DNA of 64,000 nucleotides from NCBI GenBank assembly GCA_002104945.1, contig MCFH01000008.1:984501-1048500 (forward strand), given 5' to 3'. The translations under genes and the position numbers were made by a program. Positions 31,216-47,976 of the stretch are shown one piece after another. The notes below the pieces were generated by a model. That model made no database searches. It worked only from the letters and a program-made list of their open reading frames with translations, and was not told where the DNA came from. The DNA is from Piromyces finnis. Lineage: Eukaryota; Neocallimastigomycota; Neocallimastigomycetes; Neocallimastigales; Neocallimastigaceae. Position 1 is the stretch's first letter. Every line of letters begins with the position of its first letter.

Positions 31216-34191
31216 ATGAACACTAGTATTGATAAAGATTTAAAAAAAATCTTACTTAGAAGAAGAAATAAAGTAATAATTGATAGTAATCAAAATATTT
31301 GTGATGTATATAAGAATGAAATTTTGAATGGTATTAAATGTAATGATAATCTTAAAAATTGTTGTTACTCTATTGAAAGTATAAATGAAACAGTAATTAT
31401 TATAAAATTTAATAATATATTATTAGAATTTGAAAATGGAGAAATAAAAAAGAATATTAAGGAAATTGAAACTTTTGAATCAGAATTTATCGCACTTTCA
31501 AAAATAATAAAAGAGGAAACAGAAAAAATTCAAAAAAGAATGGTTCTTTCTCTTTCATTTAATGAAAACTTAAACAATCTAGGTTATTCTATGGATGAAA
31601 ATATGTTTAGAGTTGTCTCTACTTTTAGTACTAATGAAATAGATGAATTGAATAAAGAACTTATTCCAGCGTTAAAAGAAATTATAGGGGATAATGTTTG
31701 GTATAATCCTTTATATCCAAATTTTCCAAAACAAGTTATTGAAGAAAAAAGAGCTCATCTTTATCTTTATGCACTTCTTCATTATTGGACAAATGGAAAA
31801 TTTTACCCTTTTACTGAAGTTGAGGAAAGAAATAAAACGCCAATTGAAGTTCAATATAAAAATATTACTATAGGTAAAGAGGAAGATATTCATGAACTTA
31901 TGTATAATTTAATGAATGCAGCTGAATCAATTTCTGAACAAGATATAAAAGATTTAGAAACATATTTTAATAAGTATAAAGATTTTAATAAATATATCCC
32001 AGAAACTATTTGTAATAAAGAAAATCTTGCTATTATAACAAATTTAATTATTAAAAATAGTGAAGAAATTCCAATTGATAAAATTATTCCAAAATTCAAC
32101 GTTGTTACAGATGTTTTAAGATTATCAGCTGTAATGTCTGGAAATAGTGCTTCTTTAAATAATAAAATAAAATTTAAGTCATTTTCTAATAGAGAAAGAA
32201 GATTATTAATGCAATTATTAAACAATTGTGGAAATAGATTAGAAGATTTCTTTAGATATAGAAATTTATGGGAAAGAGTATGTGAAAGAATTCACCCTGG
32301 TAAATATAGAAGTACATATCCCGATTTAGTTGATGATTTATTAGGCGCTTATAAATTTAAGAAGAATAGTAAAGCATATAAGAAGGAAATTGAAAGTTAC
32401 GAGAAAATTTTGAATTGGTATAATATCTTTAATAATAATCCAAAATCAAAATCATTTTCTATTTTTATTGAAGAAATTGAAAAGTTATTTAAAATTAGAC
32501 CAAAAATCCCGAATGAAATTTTTGAATATCTTAATAATGCAAAATGTAAATGTAAATGTAATGACAGTGAAAATGAATTTAGTATTGATGTTTCAATAAT
32601 TAAGGAAAGACACGATAAATTAAATGTAATGCTAGTAGAATCATCAAAACAAATGAAGGAATATAAGCAAAATAACAGGAGATTCTCATCGAAAGTTGAA
32701 GCTAAATTGAGTAATAAAGAATTTGATGAAGCTATGAATCTTTTGTCTCAAAAGCCAGGTGTCTTTTCAAGACGTCTTGATGAGTTATTATCGAAAGTAT
32801 CTGATGATGATAAAGTTATTGGTTATTTTGAAAATATTGCACCAAAAGTTTCTGTTAAAGTATTACTTAGTTTAAAGGGTTATTTCCAAAACCGTTTCAA
32901 AAAACTAAAGGTAAGAGTGTTTTTAATTAAAGGAAAAGTTTCAAAGCATTGTTTAAAAACAAAAGTTAAGGAAGAGTTAGATATGTCGGTTTGTGAAAAA
33001 ATTTGTGAGATTTGTGACAAGGCTTTAATTAATCATTTCAAAGATAAACCAAAATTGAATAATGTTTATTTAAGTGAAAAGATGAAGAAACAAATCATTC
33101 CTCTTGATATAAGAAGTGCAAGTTCAGCCATGGAAACTTATTCTAAAGGCTCCAGATTTGATTTATTTTTCAAGAAGTTAACTGCAGAAGAGCAGGAACA
33201 ACATATAAAAGACTTGAATATAGAATTAGCAAATAATGAAGAAATATTAAAAAAAAACGAAGAAGAATTAAGTCACCTAAAAAATGATTTAGCTAATGAG
33301 GAAAAGACTGAAGAAGAAAAAAAGAAAATTAATGATGAAATTGTAAAAGTTAATAATAAAATTAGAAAGATAAACGAAGAAATTTCAAATAATAAAAATA
33401 TGATTGAATTTGCCAATTCTAGGCTAGGTAAGGATAAATGTAATAAAGTTAGATTGTTTATATGGTGGACAAATACAAAAAAAGATGAAAGAGTAGATAT
33501 TGATTTATCAGTAATGATTTATGATGAAAATCTTGTGGATTTAGGACATGTTTCATTTAAAAATTTAGGAAATGATAAATATAAAATATATCACTCTGGT
33601 GATATAGTTGATGGTGGTGATTTTGATGGAGATGGTGTAGCAGAATTTATTGATTTTGATCCTGATGAGATTTTAAGTAACGGAGGTCGCTATATTGCAA
33701 CTAGTGTTATTTCTTTCAATGGGTTAGCTTTCAATAAGCTTGATAATTGTAAATTTGGTTGGATGGAAAGAGAAGATTTAAATAGTAATGAATTATTTGA
33801 ACCAAAAACAGTAAGACAAAAGTTAGATATTAATACTGAAAAAACATCTACCACACCAGTCATATTTGATTGTAAAACTCGTGAAATTGTTTGGGTTGAT
33901 GCTACATTAACTGGTAATAAAATTTGTGTGTGCATTGAAAATTCAAAAGAACCAATGAATGCAATTCTATATTATTATCTTAATCCATTAAAATGTAATA
34001 TGTATGATTTATTTGATCTACATATTCAAGCTAGAGGCGGAAAATTAGTTAATACTGAAGAGGAATTATCAGAAGGTGATGTTGCTTTTGTACCATATTT
34101 ACCATATAAATGTAAGGAAGGTGTTAAGTACATTCGTCCAACTGATTTAGATATAGTTTTATCTGAATATATGACATCTGCATTAGATTAA
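31216..34191 (+). CDS. Intronless TerD-domain protein of bacterial type
   Basis: One uninterrupted 991-codon frame. The layout follows large bacterial TerD-family proteins as I remember them: a helical N-terminus with NFPKQVIEEKRAHLYLYALL and HYWTNG (residues about 168-193), TDVLRLSAVMSGN (298), FSNRERRLLMQLL (322), ERIHPGKY (358), KPGVFSRRLDELLSK (513), APKVSVKVLLSL (541), KVRVFLIKGK (565) and IPLDIRSASSAMETYSKGSR (627-647). A coiled coil (about 658-732) then leads to a C-terminal TerD-like beta domain (about 744-880) with RLFIWWTNTKKDERVDIDLS, an EF-hand-like DFDGDG (802-807) and FGWMERED. The ending MYDLFDLHIQARGG (930-943) also fits. TerD domains occur in bacterial tellurite/stress operons and bind calcium; the biochemical role of the large form is unknown. 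A short CKCKC cluster lies near residue 446. Neighbouring genes have 2-27 exons, so the lack of introns suits horizontal acquisition. Confidence 0.85.
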   Translation: MNTSIDKDLKKILLRRRNKVIIDSNQNICDVYKNEILNGIKCNDNLKNCCYSIESINETVIIIKFNNILLEFENGEIKKNIKEIETFESEFIALSKIIKEETEKIQKRMVLSLSFNENLNNLGYSMDENMFRVVSTFSTNEIDELNKELIPALKEIIGDNVWYNPLYPNFPKQVIEEKRAHLYLYALLHYWTNGKFYPFTEVEERNKTPIEVQYKNITIGKEEDIHELMYNLMNAAESISEQDIKDLETYFNKYKDFNKYIPETICNKENLAIITNLIIKNSEEIPIDKIIPKFNVVTDVLRLSAVMSGNSASLNNKIKFKSFSNRERRLLMQLLNNCGNRLEDFFRYRNLWERVCERIHPGKYRSTYPDLVDDLLGAYKFKKNSKAYKKEIESYEKILNWYNIFNNNPKSKSFSIFIEEIEKLFKIRPKIPNEIFEYLNNAKCKCKCNDSENEFSIDVSIIKERHDKLNVMLVESSKQMKEYKQNNRRFSSKVEAKLSNKEFDEAMNLLSQKPGVFSRRLDELLSKVSDDDKVIGYFENIAPKVSVKVLLSLKGYFQNRFKKLKVRVFLIKGKVSKHCLKTKVKEELDMSVCEKICEICDKALINHFKDKPKLNNVYLSEKMKKQIIPLDIRSASSAMETYSKGSRFDLFFKKLTAEEQEQHIKDLNIELANNEEILKKNEEELSHLKNDLANEEKTEEEKKKINDEIVKVNNKIRKINEEISNNKNMIEFANSRLGKDKCNKVRLFIWWTNTKKDERVDIDLSVMIYDENLVDLGHVSFKNLGNDKYKIYHSGDIVDGGDFDGDGVAEFIDFDPDEILSNGGRYIATSVISFNGLAFNKLDNCKFGWMEREDLNSNELFEPKTVRQKLDINTEKTSTTPVIFDCKTREIVWVDATLTGNKICVCIENSKEPMNAILYYYLNPLKCNMYDLFDLHIQARGGKLVNTEEELSEGDVAFVPYLPYKCKEGVKYIRPTDLDIVLSEYMTSALD

Positions 34192-34581
34192 AAAAATAAA
34201 TAACATATATAATAAAAAAAAAAAAGGCTTTTTTAAATACAATTTTTATTACTTAAATACTATATAATATATTATATTTATATATAAATTACTCTTTATA
34301 ATTATTATTTTTTTAATTATATGTTTTTACTTTTATTACAAATTTATGTAAAGTTTTAATTTCATATGTATTTTATTTCAGTATATAATTGAAAAATAAC
34401 ATTAAATAATAAAGATTTTTAAAATCAAAGATAAATGCCAAATCATGTATTAAAAAAATTTTTTTTTTCTTCATTTTATTAATATATTATTAAGAAATTA
34501 TTTCATTATATATTAAATAAAAATTAAATATCAAAAAATATTTTTTTTTTATTTTAAAAGTAAGAGTAGAATCAATTTGAA
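34192..34581. other. Spacer between TerD-domain gene and NUP37
   Basis: About 390 bases of AT-rich sequence with T runs at 34458-34470 and 34540-34550. It should hold the 3' end of the TerD-domain transcript and the NUP37 promoter. Nothing else is discernible. Confidence 0.6.
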
Positions 34582-36386
34582 ATGTTTTTAGGAAAAATTA
34601 ATGTAAATGAACCTATCTATACAGTGAAATGTTGTGAAGTCAATAAAAATATTAAAGAAAATGAAAACAATGTAGAATTATATGATATGATAGCATATGG
34701 TAGATATTATTTAATAATTTAGTTAATTAAAATAAAAATTAATTTCTTTTTTTTTTTTTGTTAGGATGTGAAACACAGCTTGGTATTTTAAGGAACGGGA
34801 ACGAATATAAAAATAAGGTATATTTATAATAATAAAACAATTTAATGGTAAAAGTATATATGAGAAATAATAATTAAAAAGATTTTTTAAATATATATTG
34901 TATATTCTTTTCAAATTAAAATAATAATGTTAGCAAATGTAAGTATTAAAAAGTTATAATTATATCTAAACTTTTTTTTTTTTTTTTTTTTTTTTTAACT
35001 AAAAACAAATAAAAAAATATAAATATTTAAAAATAATAAATTAACACATATTTATATATTTTCTTTTGATATTTATTTATTATTATTTTTTTTTAAAGTT
35101 CATATGAAGTACATCACAAGTATTTATGTGGCTCAAAAATTAATTCAATTTCTTGGTCAAATGAATCATATTTATATAAAAAAAATAATGAATTTGTTTC
35201 AAATATATTGTAAGATTTCATTTGGATATGGATATATATATATACATATATTATTATTTCATTTTTATAAAAATTTATCAATTAATTTATGTATATACAA
35301 TATAAAATAGAATTGCAACAACAAGCACAGATAAAAATATAAGAGTGTATAATAATGATAACATAGAGATTATTTCAGGTCATAAAGATTTTATCAATGA
35401 TATAGCATTTGGATATGATAAATCAGAAAGAATTTTGGCTTCAGTCAGTGGTAAATTTTGTATTAATTATTTCTTTAAATTTATTTAAATTAAATGTTAA
35501 ATGTTTAAAAAAATTTATTAAGATGATCGTACATGTAGAGTATGGAAAATATCAAAAGATCAAAAAAATAATCAATCAGAAGAATATTATAGAATAATAT
35601 TAAAAAGTTCAGGACAATCAGTTAGTTTTCATAAACAAAATGTACAATTAATGATGGTCGCCGAAAGAAATGGTTCAATAAGAATTATTAACTGGAAAAC
35701 CTCAGAATTTTTATTTACATTTTATGAACCAGGTCTTGAAGATATCGGTAGTTTAAATACTGTCGAAAGTGCTATTGGCTTAAGATCTGCAGATTGGAAT
35801 CCAAATAATTTACATATGTATGAAATAATATTGAATTTTTATTTATTTGTAAAGTTTTATTAATAATAAATATATTAAAATAAATTAGAATTGGGTCCGT
35901 TATTGGACAAAAATTTTATATATGGAATACATCTGAAGCACCAGTACATAAATATATTTATTCAGGAAATGTTCATAAAGATGGTTCAAAGTGTATAAAG
36001 TAAGTAGTTAAGAATCAATAATTTTATTATGAAATGTAATAAAAAATGTTCATGTATTTATTAAATAAAATGAAATTAAATATATATGTAGATTCTCATC
36101 AAATGATGAAAATTATTTTGCAACATTATCATCATCAACTAAGAGAACAATTTATATTCACAAATTAACTATGAAAGGTAATAATAATATATATACTTTA
36201 AAAACAAAAGATAAAAAACAATAAACTGATTAAATATTAATTTATATTCATATAGTTCCAATAAAATTAGACGTACCAAATAATTTACCATTAGCTCAAA
36301 TTGAATCTATTTGTTGGCATTCAACCAAACCGTTATTAGTTGGTTGCATTGGTAATCAATTATTATTTTGGGAAATAAATGTTTAA
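34582..36386 (+). CDS. NUP37: Nucleoporin Nup37 (WD40)
   Basis: Nine exons close in frame to 349 residues: 34582-34699, 34765-34817, 34934-34938 (5-base microexon, tentative), 35099-35209, 35311-35450, 35523-35817, 35889-35999, 36092-36177, 36256-36386. The human protein has 326 residues. WD40 blades are visible: GHKDFINDIAFGYD, SVSDDRTCRVWKI, SSGQSVSFHKQNVQLMMVAE, RSADWNPNNLHM, IGSVIGQKFYIWNTSEAPVH and the ending ICWHSTKPLLVGCIGNQLLF. These align with NUP37 of the Y (Nup107-160) complex, which scaffolds the nuclear pore; Nup37 binds Nup160/Nup120. It is present in metazoa and many fungi but lost in budding yeast. Without the microexon an acceptor at 35120 also keeps the frame but removes about nine residues. 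Confidence 0.88.
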
Positions 36387-36646
36387 AATTCGTTTTATTT
36401 GGATATATAAAGTTTCAATATTTTTTAAATATTTTAAATATTTTCAATATACTTTAAATATTATTAATATATTAATAGATGGATATATAAATTTTATTTA
36501 AAACATGTTTAAAATCAGTCGAAATATTAAAATAAAGATAATTTCTAACAATAATTATAATAGTATTAAATTTATTATTGGTATATTAATATTTATTAAA
36601 TTATATGTAATTTTTATCAATTGATAATAATAATTCATTTAATGGT
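36387..36646. other. Spacer between convergent NUP37 and CFAP57 ends
   Basis: Tail-to-tail interval of 260 bases with short direct repeats of aaatatttt/caatat at about 36418-36470. It must supply both polyadenylation regions. No coding region. Confidence 0.65.
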
Positions 36647-41812
<5,166 letters not shown>

Positions 41813-42315
41813 TGTTATTATTATTATTGTTATTATTATTGTTTTTGTTGTTGCTGTTGTTATAAATATTGTTGAAATAAATTGGTATATAAAAATGTAT
41901 TTATTTATATATATTTATAATATATAAATAACACTTTTTTTATTATATTTAATAAAGTACAAAAATTATAGCTACTAATGCGCGTAGCAAAAAATGAAAT
42001 TTTTTATAAATCTAATTAAATATAAAAAATTTAAAATTAAATTTTTAATATAGTTTAATAATTTTATTAATAATATATTTAAATAATTACATAAAAATAA
42101 AATAAAATAATATTATAAATATTTATTATTATTATTATTATTATTCTTTTTTATTTTTTTTTAATATTTATTTATAAATACTAAGTTATAATTTTTACAT
42201 AAAATTTTTATCAAAAATGTATCTTTATATATCTTTATAAGATATTATTATATTAGTATATTATGATAATAAAGACGTTTGTATTGTGAGATTATTATTC
42301 CATCTAAATTAGAAT
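41813..42315. other. Spacer with CAA-rich leader of CFAP57
   Basis: Directly upstream of the CFAP57 start (minus strand) is a CAA/AAT-rich stretch (41813-41865), which looks like a 5' UTR. The rest is AT-rich and also holds the 5' side of the downstream gap to the N-rich gene end at 42316, including an ATT repeat (42122-42145). No other feature. Confidence 0.6.
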
Positions 42316-43463
42316 TTATTCTTTTTGAGGATTAATCCATATATTTGAAAGATCGTCAGATGACCATAATGAATTTATATTATTAGAGGTTGTTAATTTA
42401 GAAAAATAATCATTATTATCTGAATACCATTCATCACTGTTTGTATATAATAAATTATCACTTCCTAAATGAGTAACCTCATTTGTTTGAGTAGTATTAT
42501 TTTCAGATAAATTACTTTTTTTATTAATTTGATATGGAAAATCGATAAAACAATTTGAATCAGAAATTGTATCATTATTTGATGAAGAATTAAAAAACAG
42601 AGTCTCAGTTAATGATTCATTTAACTGAGGTGAAATATTAATATAATCTGATACATTTAAATTATTAACCTTTTCAATATTTTTATTATTTGTCTCAATT
42701 TTTTCATTTATTATACTTTTATTGTTATTATTTTTAGAATCATCATTTTCTGTCATTTCTATATCTTTGTTATTTTCAGTATCTTTTTGATCATTTTCAT
42801 TTATATTTTTATTTTTGGTATCTTCATCAGATTTTTCAGTCTTTTCCCCTTTATTTTCGGTTATATCATTTTTAATTATTTTATCATTTTTATTTAAAAC
42901 ATCATTTTCTTTATTGGCAGAATTTATTTCTTTTTCATTTAGTTTATCATTCTTTATATTTTCTTTTTCATTTATATTTAATGTAGGATTTAAATTTAAA
43001 AATTTATCATCCATCATAAATATTTGGAATGTATTTAATTGGTCATTTATATTTATTGGTACTTCTTGAGATAGCGAATTTAGTGGAATTGGCTCTACGG
43101 GCATTAATTGAGTTGAATTAATAGTTTTACCTGATTCATTAATAGCATCAGAATTCATTGATGAGGACGAATTATAGTTTTTGTCTTTTACCATCATACG
43201 TAGTCTTAATCTTTTTTGAATATTATCTTTTATTACATTTTTCGGATGTAAATTTTCTTGTATAGTTTCTATATTATTTATATTATGTTCATTCATATTT
43301 TTTGAATTTGCATTTAACTCATTAGAATTATATATCATATTATCATTATTAATATTATTATTATTACTATTACTATTATTATTATTACAATCATTATTAT
43401 TGTTGTTGTTATTATTGCTATAATTAATATTATTACTATTATTACTATTATTAATATTATTAC

Positions 43464-43506
<43 letters not shown>

Positions 43507-46500
43507 ATTATTATCATCATCATCATCATTATTACTATTGCTATTATTATTACTATTATTACTATTATTAATATTATTATTATTATTATTATTATTAGTA
43601 GTAGTAGTAGTAGTAGCATTGCTACTATTACTATTATTATCATTGTTTATGTTGTTGTTACTACTACTACTGCTGTTATTATTATTATTATTATTATTAT
43701 TTATATTTCCATTAATTTGATAAATATTATTATCGTAACACATTTTATTTTCATAGAATTTTTCAGAACTTTCATTGGAGTATTTAGTATTTAGGAAATT
43801 TATATTTTTATTTGAATTATAATTTACATTATTGGATTGGTTAATGTATTGATTGGTAATATTCATATTAGTTATATTGTTATTGATTTCCTTGTTACAT
43901 CTTATTTCTTTATTATTATTATCATTATCTTTTTCGTTTGAAAGATTAAATTCTTTATTTTTTTCAATTTGGCTTATTATTGTTTCATTTGAGATAATTT
44001 TATTTTGGATATTGTTTTCTTGGCCATTAAAATTTTCTTTGTCATTATTTTCATGTATATTAGAGTTATTTATTTCGGATTTCGACGTTGAAGTATTCAT
44101 TTCTTTTTTATTATTTTCTCCAGAATCAGTGTGAATTGTATTATTATCAATTGTATTTTTGTTACTGCTTTGTGAATAATCATACTGGTCAGTCTTATCT
44201 ACTGAATTAATGATTTCATTTCCCTTAAAATTATTTAAGCTTTCATTAATTGCTTCATTTTGAATCGAATTATCATAAATATATTTATAGTTACTATTTA
44301 TTAATTGAGTATTTTTGGTATAATATTTATTATAATTATTAATATTAATCATTTGAGGATTTTGAGAGTTTAAATTTTCATAATTATTGTATATATAATT
44401 ATTATTCATTTTAACTTTATTATCATTAGGTAAATATTGTGCATCTGATTTATATCCTTTTAATTCTTCTTTTTGTTGTAATTTCATCATTAATTTTCTT
44501 TGTAATCTCATTCTAAGGTTATTATTTGAATTTTGGTTTAAATAACTAGAATCACAACTTAAAAGATTTGTACTTGAAGATGAACTACTCATTGACATTG
44601 ACATTGACATTGATGGGTTTGGAGTAACATATGGATTTTGATTTTGATGTATATTTCTATTAGGATGATATTGCATCATCATCATTTGATAATTTGATGA
44701 ATTATTCATATTTGATACCGCCGGTGATATTGAAATTGAAGATGTATTTGGAGATAACTGATTTGACATCATCATTTGATTTTTACTATTAGGATCTCTA
44801 TAATTAATTTGTTGATATGAATTTGACGAATTATTTTGGTTATTTGATTGTTGATAATTATATTTTTGAATAGAATTACATTGATAATATGCGTTATATT
44901 GAACTTGAGGATTTGAATATATTTCTTGTTGTTTTGGAGGGTAGTATTGAGATTGCCTTTGATTCTGTAAATTTTGACCATTTTTTTGATTATTTATTGG
45001 TGTATTATAAACGGGTAATGTTTTTTTAATAGCCATTTTTTGTCTTTTAATTGGTTGAATATAATTTTTTTGGATTGTAGAGACTTGACAATTCATTTGG
45101 TAACCATTTAATTGAATATTATATGGTGTTTGTATTATTTGTGGATTATTTACTATTACTTGTGACGCTTTATATGGCATTTTTGCATTACTATAATATT
45201 CATCATCTTTTTTATAAAATATTGAAGTATAATTTAATATTAAATAAAAAAAAATTATAAATCCTTTAATTATAACTTACATGAATACTTTATATTTCTT
45301 TTTCTTTTCATATCTGATTCTTCATTGTCAATTTGGTTATTATTATTATTATAATTTGTTTCTATTATAAAAATTTAAAAAGTAAATTAATATTTCTTTT
45401 AAAATTATATAAATTATATATTGTTATTTTTAAAACCTTCATATTTTATTTCATTGTCTATTTCCATATTTTTGTAATATTTTGATTTTGAATCTTCATT
45501 TTTTATAATATCATCTTTTTTATATGAATAATTCATATTATTATTATTTTCATTTAATATTTCTGATGAATTTTCAATGGAGTTTTTGTTACCAATATTA
45601 CTTAATTTAATTTCATTAACGTGGATAGCTTTTTCATTATCTAAGTATTCTAATATATATATATATGTTTAATATTGGAAAATTATATCATTATAAGAAT
45701 TATATTATGTATACCTTTTGATTTATTTTTATTATCCTTATTTATCATATAAACTAAAGAAGAAATGTTATTTATATCATTATCTAAAGGAAATTTAACC
45801 CATTTATCAACATCATCTTTTATTAAATTATTATCTGAATTTTTTACTGCGATTTTTGAAGATGCTTGTCCGTTATAATCATTATATATTAAATCCATTG
45901 AATTTGATATATCAGAAGAAAAAATACCATTATTTATATATGAAGATGAATTGGATGAATTTCCATAATACTCATTTGACAAATTATTTATATTTTGGTC
46001 TAATGAAAATGATTTATTAATATCTAAATACTTTTTAGAAATATCTTTTTTATCATTTAGTATTTCATTTTCCTTTTTAAATTCAGTTGATGATGAAATG
46101 CTGTATGTAGCATTCTCATATATTGATGGATCGTATAAATTCATCGTTGTTAAATCTGTTCTATTGTTGTTGCTATTATAATTAGCACTATTGTATAATG
46201 ATGAGATTGAGGAATAAGTGTTATTAATTTCATTCATTTGATTATTAAATGAGTAGGAATAAGGAGTTGATGATAAATTATAATTTATATAATTTTTTTC
46301 TTGAATATTAAAATTATTCATTTTATCAGTATTGTTAGAAAAATTACTATTATTAATAACATTTTTATTAATATCATCATTTCTATATACTAAATTTTCT
46401 CTAAACATATTATTTTTATTTTTAACATTTAAATCCATTTCATTAATTAATATGTTTTTATTTTTATTTAAAGATTCTACTGGGAGATTTTCTATGTTTT

Positions 46501-47614
46501 CAATTTTATTTTTATTACTTGTAGTATTTTCTAATTGTCAATATTAAAGAAAATGTTTATAAAAATATTATTATTAACTCTTAACTATTATAAGTAAAAA
46601 AATTAAACAATTATTTGTATTACCTGTATTGATTGAATATTGGTTATTCATGTCAATTGTATTATTTGTATTATCTTCTTTATTTTTAGATTTTTTTATT
46701 GAATTTTTTCTATTTATTTTAATATTTTTATCATCATTTTGCTTTTTATTATTCATTAATTCTGAATCTAATTCATTTTTATATGTATATTTTTGTTTTT
46801 CCTTTTTTTCTTCCTTAGCCAATTCATTATTTATTTTATTTATTAATTTTTGCTTCTTTAATTTTTCAATATTTTGAGTTTTATTTATTTTTTTATATTC
46901 TTCTATTTTATTATTTTCATTAATACAAGAATTGAATCTCTCATTTTTCTTTTCATTTTCCTCAATTTTATTACTTTCTGAGATTATATTATTATTATTG
47001 TAATCATTTTGATCATTAATACTTTTTATATTTTCTTTTTCCAATAATGAAGCATTTTTTGGTATTAAATCTAACTTTAAAGTATTTTCTGAACTTTCTT
47101 CAGTAATATTATTAATTGATAAATTATTTTGAATATTATCATTTTCATTAGTATTATCATTTGTTACATCTATTTTTAATTTTAAGTTGTTTTCATAAAA
47201 AACCTTTTCATTACTGACTTCTTTATTTTTAGTTTCAACAAAATCGTTTATTTTTTCATTTTTATGAGATTCATTATTATCAGAATTGAAAGTAAATTCA
47301 CTACTACTACAACTACTATATGTTCCACTAATTTCGTTATATTCAATGTTTTTTATATTTAAACTTACATTACTATTTATTTTTTCCAATGGTTCAATAG
47401 AAGGAAGTATTAAATTTTCAAAATATTGTGTTTTTTTATTGTCTATTAGTGATTTCTGTATATTTGTATCGGCATTTTCAGTTGTTGTATCAAGATCATT
47501 AAAAATTTTAGTGGTTTTTAATTTATTGAAATATTTTAATATTTTTGTAGAATCACAATCTTTAGAATCATTCACATTTTCAGAACAACTTGCTAAGCTA
47601 TCTTGACGTAACAT
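42316..47614 (-). CDS. Asparagine-rich protein of unknown function
   Basis: Three long open stretches join through two small exons into one gene: 47614-46624, 46530-45715, 45649-45437, 45361-45281 and 45206-42316. All phases agree and give 1663 residues. The composition is dominated by N, with S, E, K and I. A region near residues 1195-1325 is almost pure Asn with Ser/Asp/Thr runs. Exon 4 carries a basic patch MKRKRNIKYS that could be a nuclear localisation signal, followed in exon 5 by a Q/N/Y-rich prion-like region (about residues 700-850). The ending is acidic with tryptophans (DEWYSDN, LWSSDDLSNIWI), reminiscent of an acidic activation region. No catalytic, zinc-finger or other domain was recognised. 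A nuclear or RNA-granule scaffold is a guess from composition. Confidence 0.75.
43340..43720 (-). repeat. Coding trinucleotide tract (poly-Asn)
   Basis: Interrupted AAT/AAC/AGT/GAT codons encode a long Asn-rich tract within the 1663-residue protein. On the plus strand the same DNA gives spurious poly-leucine/isoleucine frames. Mixed codons and continued frame show that it is coding rather than an intronic satellite. Confidence 0.8.
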
Positions 47615-47945
47615 TATTTATATTTTAATCTTTTGTTAATAGTTTATTTATTTTCTATAAATCTTATTAATATAAATTTTATTATTATTTGAATAAATTA
47701 TTAAACAAAATGTAGAAAGATATGAAATTATAAATATATAAAATTCACTAAATAATATGACACTAATGTATATTCAGAAATGAATAAAAAAAATTGATTT
47801 GTTTAATTATAATTGAAAATGATATTATAGAATAAATATAAAAAAATGTTCCATGTATTTAATAATGATTATTGAAAATGTAGATTAACTAAGTATTAAA
47901 TGAATGAACATATTAAAAATTGTTAAAGAATTAATCTAAAATAAA

Positions 47946-47976
<31 letters not shown>

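Noticed and set aside
31890-32225. Minus-strand frame of 111 residues inside the TerD-domain gene
   Set aside because: Shadow of a strongly supported plus-strand gene, with no independent family features.
43335-43720. Overlapping poly-Ile, poly-Leu frames on both strands
   Set aside because: Other-frame readings of the coding Asn tract in the 1663-residue protein.
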